Origin: Verrucomicrobiota bacterium
Lineage (GTDB): Bacteria > Verrucomicrobiota > Verrucomicrobiia > Chthoniobacterales > UBA10450
DNA: 5,674 nucleotides
NCBI GenBank assembly: GCA_003219225.1
Contig: QHPZ01000051.1
Coordinates: 1-5,674 of the forward strand
Direction: 5' to 3'
Positions within the stretch are counted from its first letter, which is position 1. Every line of letters starts with the position of its first letter. Below, in pieces: positions 5,394 to 5,674 of this stretch. Below the pieces are notes generated by a model. The model ran no database searches. It saw only the letters and a list, made by a program, of their open reading frames with translations, and was not told the DNA's origin. The translations under genes were made by a program, and so were the position numbers.

Positions 5394-5674
5394 TTAGGTC
5401 ACGCCGCGCAGCTTATTGAAAAGTGAATAGGCGCGCTCCTTAACCATTGCTTCAAGGGTGGTTGGTGTCAGTTCCTCGCCAAAGGCTGAATCGGGGCAGA
5501 CGAAGAACAGAACGTCTTCTTCGATGCTGGCATTGAGGACGCGCTTGCAGCTTCCGTCCGGCTGACGTAACGAACACGGATCGGGCGCAGGCGGATGCAA
5601 AGCTTCGTGCAAGCGAATCGAGCCTTCCCCGATCTTCTTCGTCGGTCCGATGTCGCCACAAATGGCAGCGGTAA
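5394..5674 (-). CDS. Unrecognised protein, C-terminal 92 residues, start beyond the window
   Basis: Read on the minus strand, the frame is open from the window's right edge to TAA at 5396-5394, giving 92 residues. It begins TAAICGDIGPTKKIGEGSI and ends FNKLRGVT. The TTG at 5612-5610 is the only possible start of useful length inside the window, but coding-like sequence continues in frame to its right, so the true start probably lies outside. Codons look like real coding sequence: mixed, often C- or G-ending, with balanced composition. Four Cys are visible (5, 33, 42, 59 of the fragment), in ICGDIG, PDPCSL, GSCKR and FVCPDS. These could bind a metal or form disulfides, but the spacing matches no motif I know. 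The C-terminal 25 residues look like a helix (TLEAMVKERAYSLFNKL). No function is assigned. Confidence 0.6.
   Translation of the reverse strand, partial: TAAICGDIGPTKKIGEGSIRLHEALHPPAPDPCSLRQPDGSCKRVLNASIEEDVLFFVCPDSAFGEELTPTTLEAMVKERAYSLFNKLRGVT

Overview
The window looks like a piece of a bacterial chromosome that is moderately GC-rich (clearly above 50% by eye). My best guess is the Verrucomicrobiota, perhaps a soil lineage. Three things point there. The signal peptidase I has a long charged N-terminal extension and a large insert between its catalytic Ser and Lys boxes, the form I know from that phylum. The gaps carry degenerate GTCATTCG-type and GGAGTA-type palindromic repeats. The squalene synthase-like protein opens with a 'ITRxSxSNLALAF' type N-terminus. 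This placement is inference from memory of family sequences, not a search.

Layout, left to right. The C-terminal 352 residues of LepA/EF4 (1-1059, start outside the window) are followed by a repeat-filled gap of 136 bases. Next is a complete signal peptidase I, lepB (1196-2287). A gap of 87 bases holding a near-perfect 16-bp inverted repeat comes next, then an unrecognised polytopic membrane protein of 400 residues (2375-3577). A squalene/phytoene synthase family enzyme, most like HpnD (3597-4418), follows after 19 bases. Then come two small exported proteins (4473-4790 and 4804-5205) that share a C-terminal domain; the second is a probable glycine-zipper lipoprotein. A gap of 188 bases follows, and the window closes with the 3' part of a convergent minus-strand gene of unknown function (5394-5674).

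All six plus-strand genes point the same way, but the two repeat-bearing gaps make a single operon uncertain. The tightest units are the membrane protein with the HpnD-like gene, and the two small envelope genes with each other (13 bases apart, clear AGGAG between). The lepA-lepB order is the widespread conserved pair. Several genes share a membrane or envelope theme: signal peptide removal, a polytopic membrane protein, isoprenoid/hopanoid precursor synthesis and two exported proteins. No direct functional link between them is shown.

I saw no mobile-element genes, tRNA or rRNA genes, CRISPR array or defence system. The most notable signals are the tandem envelope paralogues with their shared 'SPYPP ... 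F-x-RP' domain, and the two different palindromic intergenic repeats.
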